Source: Prevotella sp. Rep29 (lineage in GTDB: Bacteria; Bacteroidota; Bacteroidia; Bacteroidales; Bacteroidaceae). From it: a stretch of DNA of 64,000 bases. Made by a program: the position numbers and the translations under genes. The stretch lies in the NCBI RefSeq assembly GCF_019551475.1, contig NZ_CP047159.1:806001-870000 (forward strand), read 5' to 3'. The notes beneath the pieces were generated by a model that searched no databases, was not told the DNA's origin, and was given only the letters and a program-made list of their open reading frames with translations. Positions 61,457-64,000 of the stretch are shown here, in pieces. Position 1 is the stretch's first letter. Every line of letters begins with the position of its first letter.

Positions 61457-61559
61457 AAAAGTTCAACTTTTAGCTTGCGAAAGTTGAACTTTTAGGCGGT
61501 GAAAGTTGAACTTTTAGGACGCAAAAGTTGAACTTTTGGAAAGTGAAAGTTCAACGGTA
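61457..61559. repeat. Phased palindrome array A6 (AAGTTSAACTT type, 4-5 units)
   Basis: In the 573-bp gap 61145-61717, units start at 61457, 61479, 61501, 61523 and (weaker) 61545, exactly 22 bp apart. It begins CTTTCC like A1, shares the spacer AGCTTGC, and its tail (ATTTATACACCCTTTTCT) resembles that of A1, but it has two more units. The part 61195-61443 is AT-rich with no supported gene. Confidence 0.88.
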
Positions 61560-61660
61560 TATTTATACACCCTTTTCTTTATGTATATGCAAGTTTTCGT
61601 TTGCTGTTTTTTTCTTGCTGTGATGCTGAATGACAACGCCACGGTATAGGGGAGACAGGG

Positions 61661-61701
61661 CTCTCTCGCGCGTACATTATATAATATAAATAGCGAGAGA
61701 G
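61661..61701. terminator. Hairpin terminator of the arginine deiminase-family gene
   Basis: CTCTCTCGC and GCGAGAGAG make a perfect 9-bp stem around an AT-rich loop of 23 nt, 17 bp after the gene's stop. Confidence 0.55.
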
Positions 61702-61717
61702 TGGTTGTGAATGCCGT

Positions 61718-62920
61718 TTAGGGCAGGTAGGTCTCGCGTTGCAGCACTTGTGTCATGCAGTGTGCGGCGCCATAGCCTTTGATGAGGTTTTCGAGCGGAA
61801 TCCATTCCACGGTGACGCCGGCGCGGTCGAGTGCATGCTGCAGTTCTTCTGACTGTCCGCCTACTGCCATGATGTGGCGCGGTGAGATGGTCAGGAAGTT
61901 GTTGGCATAGTGCATCTCGTCCTGGTGGTTGATGGGGATAATCTGAAAGCCTTTTTCCCGTATGAATTCCACGAATGGGCGGTTTTGTTCTGCCAGTGTG
62001 TATTCTTTCGTTCCTTCGGGGCGTGTGTAGATGTCGCACGTCAGGTATTCCGGTTCGTCGGGCTGGGCTTCCAGACGGCTGCTGCAGAGTGTGCAGAGGT
62101 CTTTGTCGATGATGTTGAAATAGGTGTCAAGGTGCATTTGCATCTGCCAGAATTTATGGTCGCGCACGACGATGACGGTGTCGTGTCCGAACGCATCGGC
62201 TTCCATCAGCTGCCGGATGCCTTCGTCGTTTGTGCGCATGCCGCATCCGATGAGCGACATGTTGCCTGCGGGGATATAGTCGCCGCCTTCGAGTCGTCCC
62301 TCTCCCGTGATGCGGAGGATGGGGTCTTTCCCGAGATGTTTGTAGCACAGTTCGATGATATCAGCCTCTGGTGAGCGCTGCGTGGTGTTGATGTGGCAGA
62401 TGATGTGTCCGCGCGGGGTAGTGATGCTCTGGTCTCTGGTGAAGTAGAGGTTCATCAGCGGTCGCTGCGAATATTGTGCTGCGTAGCCTGTGTTGAGGCT
62501 GGTCCTGTAGAGCGTGACGGTCGGTTGCAGGAGGATGCAGCGTATGAGGTCTGCCCGGCTCATCTGCGAGAGGATGTAGAGTCGGTATTCTGCCATCTTC
62601 GTGGCGTCTTCGCCGTCGATGTGGCTGATGTCGTAGGTCAGCAATTTTTCGGCGAGCGAGCGCAGATTGTTGATGTCCACCTCTTCAAAGATTTCCCTGA
62701 TGGTATATACGCGGATGTTGTTGGCTTCCAGCATGTTGATGTATTGTTTGTGTTCTGCGGCAGCCTTGTCCACGTCAAAATAATATTCGAACAGTCCTGC
62801 GGACGGATGTATCACGCCGTTGAAGAGTTCCTGTCCCGGTGTGTGCATGAGAATACTGCCCGCCTGCGACCATTCCGCCTGCGGGAAATCCATCCTTTGA
62901 TTGAGCGTATTTCGTTCCAT
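61718..62920 (-). CDS. Arginine deiminase-family amidinohydrolase
   Basis: 400 residues with the ADI pattern: FTRDQS, EGGDYI (Glu-Asp), HLDTYF (His-Asp) and the C-terminal catalytic cysteine in GAAHCMTQ. These enzymes hydrolyse arginine to citrulline and ammonia; length (400) fits bacterial ArcA. No arcB/arcC genes are adjacent, so it may serve arginine catabolism or acid resistance on its own. -7 box TATTTTTG at 62939-62946; hairpin terminator at 61661-61701. Confidence 0.88.
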   Translation of the reverse strand: MERNTLNQRMDFPQAEWSQAGSILMHTPGQELFNGVIHPSAGLFEYYFDVDKAAAEHKQYINMLEANNIRVYTIREIFEEVDINNLRSLAEKLLTYDISHIDGEDATKMAEYRLYILSQMSRADLIRCILLQPTVTLYRTSLNTGYAAQYSQRPLMNLYFTRDQSITTPRGHIICHINTTQRSPEADIIELCYKHLGKDPILRITGEGRLEGGDYIPAGNMSLIGCGMRTNDEGIRQLMEADAFGHDTVIVVRDHKFWQMQMHLDTYFNIIDKDLCTLCSSRLEAQPDEPEYLTCDIYTRPEGTKEYTLAEQNRPFVEFIREKGFQIIPINHQDEMHYANNFLTISPRHIMAVGGQSEELQHALDRAGVTVEWIPLENLIKGYGAAHCMTQVLQRETYLP

Positions 62921-62990
62921 AACTTATGATTTTGTGTGCAAAAATACAAAAAAAATACGAAACAACGTAAAGTTTTTTGATATTTTTGTG

Positions 62991-63299
62991 TTATTTATCA
63001 AAAAGTGGGTGGGATTGGTTGGCAACTACTCTCACATTGCCCTGATGGTCGGTGATATAGAAATGGTATTCTGGTTGATTAATATCATCATTGGTAAAAG
63101 TCATGTACCCGCCAGGGAAAAGCATCCTTTTAAGGGTGCCGTTGACATAGATAAAATCTCCACAATAATCTACCGTTGTCACTTCGCAGGGAATTCTCTT
63201 TCCTGTATTATACATATGTTTTATCACGCTTCCGCTTGCGAAGTATATCTGTTTCGGTACGTTGCTGAGATCATTCATTTCAAGCAATTTAGTGTTCAT
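62991..63299 (-). pseudogene. Rhs/YD-repeat core fragment
   Basis: 102 codons matching the Rhs core consensus: NDLSNVPKQIYFASG, CGDFIYVNGTLKRMLFPGGYMTF and YHFYITDHQGNVRVVANQ. The normal continuation (the core end with a PFG motif and a C-terminal toxin domain) is missing; the frame stops soon after. It is therefore a remnant of a large Rhs gene, probably not functional. It is 15 bp downstream of the AT-rich lipoprotein gene on the same strand. Confidence 0.75.
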
Positions 63300-63314
63300 A
63301 GAATTTATTCTCCT

Positions 63315-63947
63315 CTACTTACGCTGACCAATTCGGACTAAAATTCTGTCCCGATGTTCTTTTTTCAATATAGATTTATCTTGTGGTATCTCATAATAAA
63401 ACTGAGGCGAATTACCGAATTTTATATTAGGAATTTCATAATCCTTTTTTACATCTTTCTGACTTTTATGATACTCAATATGCAATTTATCAATAAGAAC
63501 ATCAAGGTTAGTACTCACATTTATTTCTTTTTTACTCCACTTTTCAAAATTGTAAATTTTTACAAATACAATCAAAGAATCTCCTTTGCATATATAATTA
63601 GATTTATAAGGGATTTTCTTTATGGAATAAATAGGGTAAATTGTATCTTTTTTATTAATAAAGAACACATTTATAGATGAATGTGTTGTGCTGTCAGACC
63701 ATGTTTGAATAGGAAGGTATAATTTCTCAACTGTATAATTGTGGATAACATACTGCAATTCTATTTCTCTTGGATTAATAGCATTTCCTTCTTTTAACCA
63801 TTCGGTAAATAAATAGTCCGAATAAGGTTTCGAATCTGTGACACATAAAAACTCACCATGTACATTTTTTGTTGCTTCATTGGTACATCCACATAAACAA
63901 AACAAAATAAATGACATTATAAACGTTTTATTATCAGTCATAACCAT
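63315..63947 (-). CDS. AT-rich lipoprotein of unknown function, next to an Rhs fragment
   Basis: 210 residues beginning MVMTDNKTFIMSFILFCLCGCTNE, a lipoprotein signal with CGC at the lipidation site. The mature region is rich in lysine, isoleucine and tyrosine, with no domain I recognise. The gene is much more AT-rich than the rest of the window, pointing to acquisition. Genes next to Rhs remnants are often immunity or cargo genes, so that is a possibility but no more. The final 53 bases of the window upstream of it hold nothing identifiable. Confidence 0.65.
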   Translation of the reverse strand: MVMTDNKTFIMSFILFCLCGCTNEATKNVHGEFLCVTDSKPYSDYLFTEWLKEGNAINPREIELQYVIHNYTVEKLYLPIQTWSDSTTHSSINVFFINKKDTIYPIYSIKKIPYKSNYICKGDSLIVFVKIYNFEKWSKKEINVSTNLDVLIDKLHIEYHKSQKDVKKDYEIPNIKFGNSPQFYYEIPQDKSILKKEHRDRILVRIGQRK

Positions 63948-64000
63948 TTTCTTTTATTATTGTATTTTGATATTTTTTAAATTTCATTGTTGTTTTGTTC

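Noticed and set aside
61200..61466. 88-residue minus-strand reading frame in the gap after the tRNA genes
   Set aside because: No ribosome-binding site, signal or family match; it ends inside an AT-rich stretch next to array A6 and its composition fits chance.

Overview
The window looks like a chromosome segment of a Bacteroidota bacterium, most likely Prevotella or a close relative. Evidence: almost every promoter I can read has the Bacteroidota form (-7 box TAnnTTTG, commonly TATCTTTG, with a TTG or T-rich -33 box 18-20 bp upstream). Gene content also fits: OmpA-type major porin, KorDABC-type 2-oxoacid:ferredoxin oxidoreductase, fused DAHP synthase/chorismate mutase, archaeal-type ProS, B12 nucleotide-loop genes, GH20 hexosaminidase with PA14, Rhs remnant. 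Gene density is high and coding GC is moderate. The AT-rich exceptions are both window ends and the 22.6-24.1 kb gene.

Layout. 1-2.5 kb: 3' part of mcrB, mcrC and a metallophosphoesterase. 2.5-4.2 kb: IS1634-family element, copy 1. 4.3-11.0 kb (minus): five genes led by an exported gamma-glutamyl hydrolase, an exported Ntn-hydrolase and a secreted glutamate racemase fused to a GltS-type Na+/glutamate symporter, followed by DUF362 and flavin reductase genes. 11.4-16.8 kb (plus): NfeD/SPFH pair, WecB-like protein, SDR, copper-type P1B ATPase. 17-24 kb: outer-membrane protein, TPR protein, DAHP synthase, EEP phosphatase, M15 peptidase, exported TPR protein. 24.5-33.4 kb: GYF_2 membrane protein, ffh, folD, KorDABC, S9 peptidase. 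33.4-36.3 kb (minus): cobU-cobT-cobS-cobC. 36.6-44 kb: OmpA porin, acyl-ACP thioesterase, trmD, hexosaminidase, IS copy 2. 44-61 kb: pepC/pepP, recJ-recQ, ligA, kdsB, pcrA-mtgA, OmpA lipoprotein, proS, tRNA-Glu and tRNA-Ser. 61.7-64 kb: arginine deiminase-family gene, Rhs fragment and an AT-rich lipoprotein gene.

Most striking non-coding structure: six large intergenic gaps hold arrays of short palindromes repeated with exact phase. A 15-bp (or 16-bp) palindrome alternates with a 7-nt spacer, giving 22-bp (or 23-bp) periods. The palindrome sequence differs between loci, but the geometry and two spacer classes are shared. I know of no named repeat family with this description.

Other notable points: the racemase-symporter fusion keeps both racemase cysteines on the exported side; the CopA-like ATPase lacks its nucleotide-binding domain; the WecB-like protein has lost three of four catalytic positions; the two apparently identical IS copies carry 65-bp and 41-bp target duplications, the first of which duplicated a bidirectional terminator.
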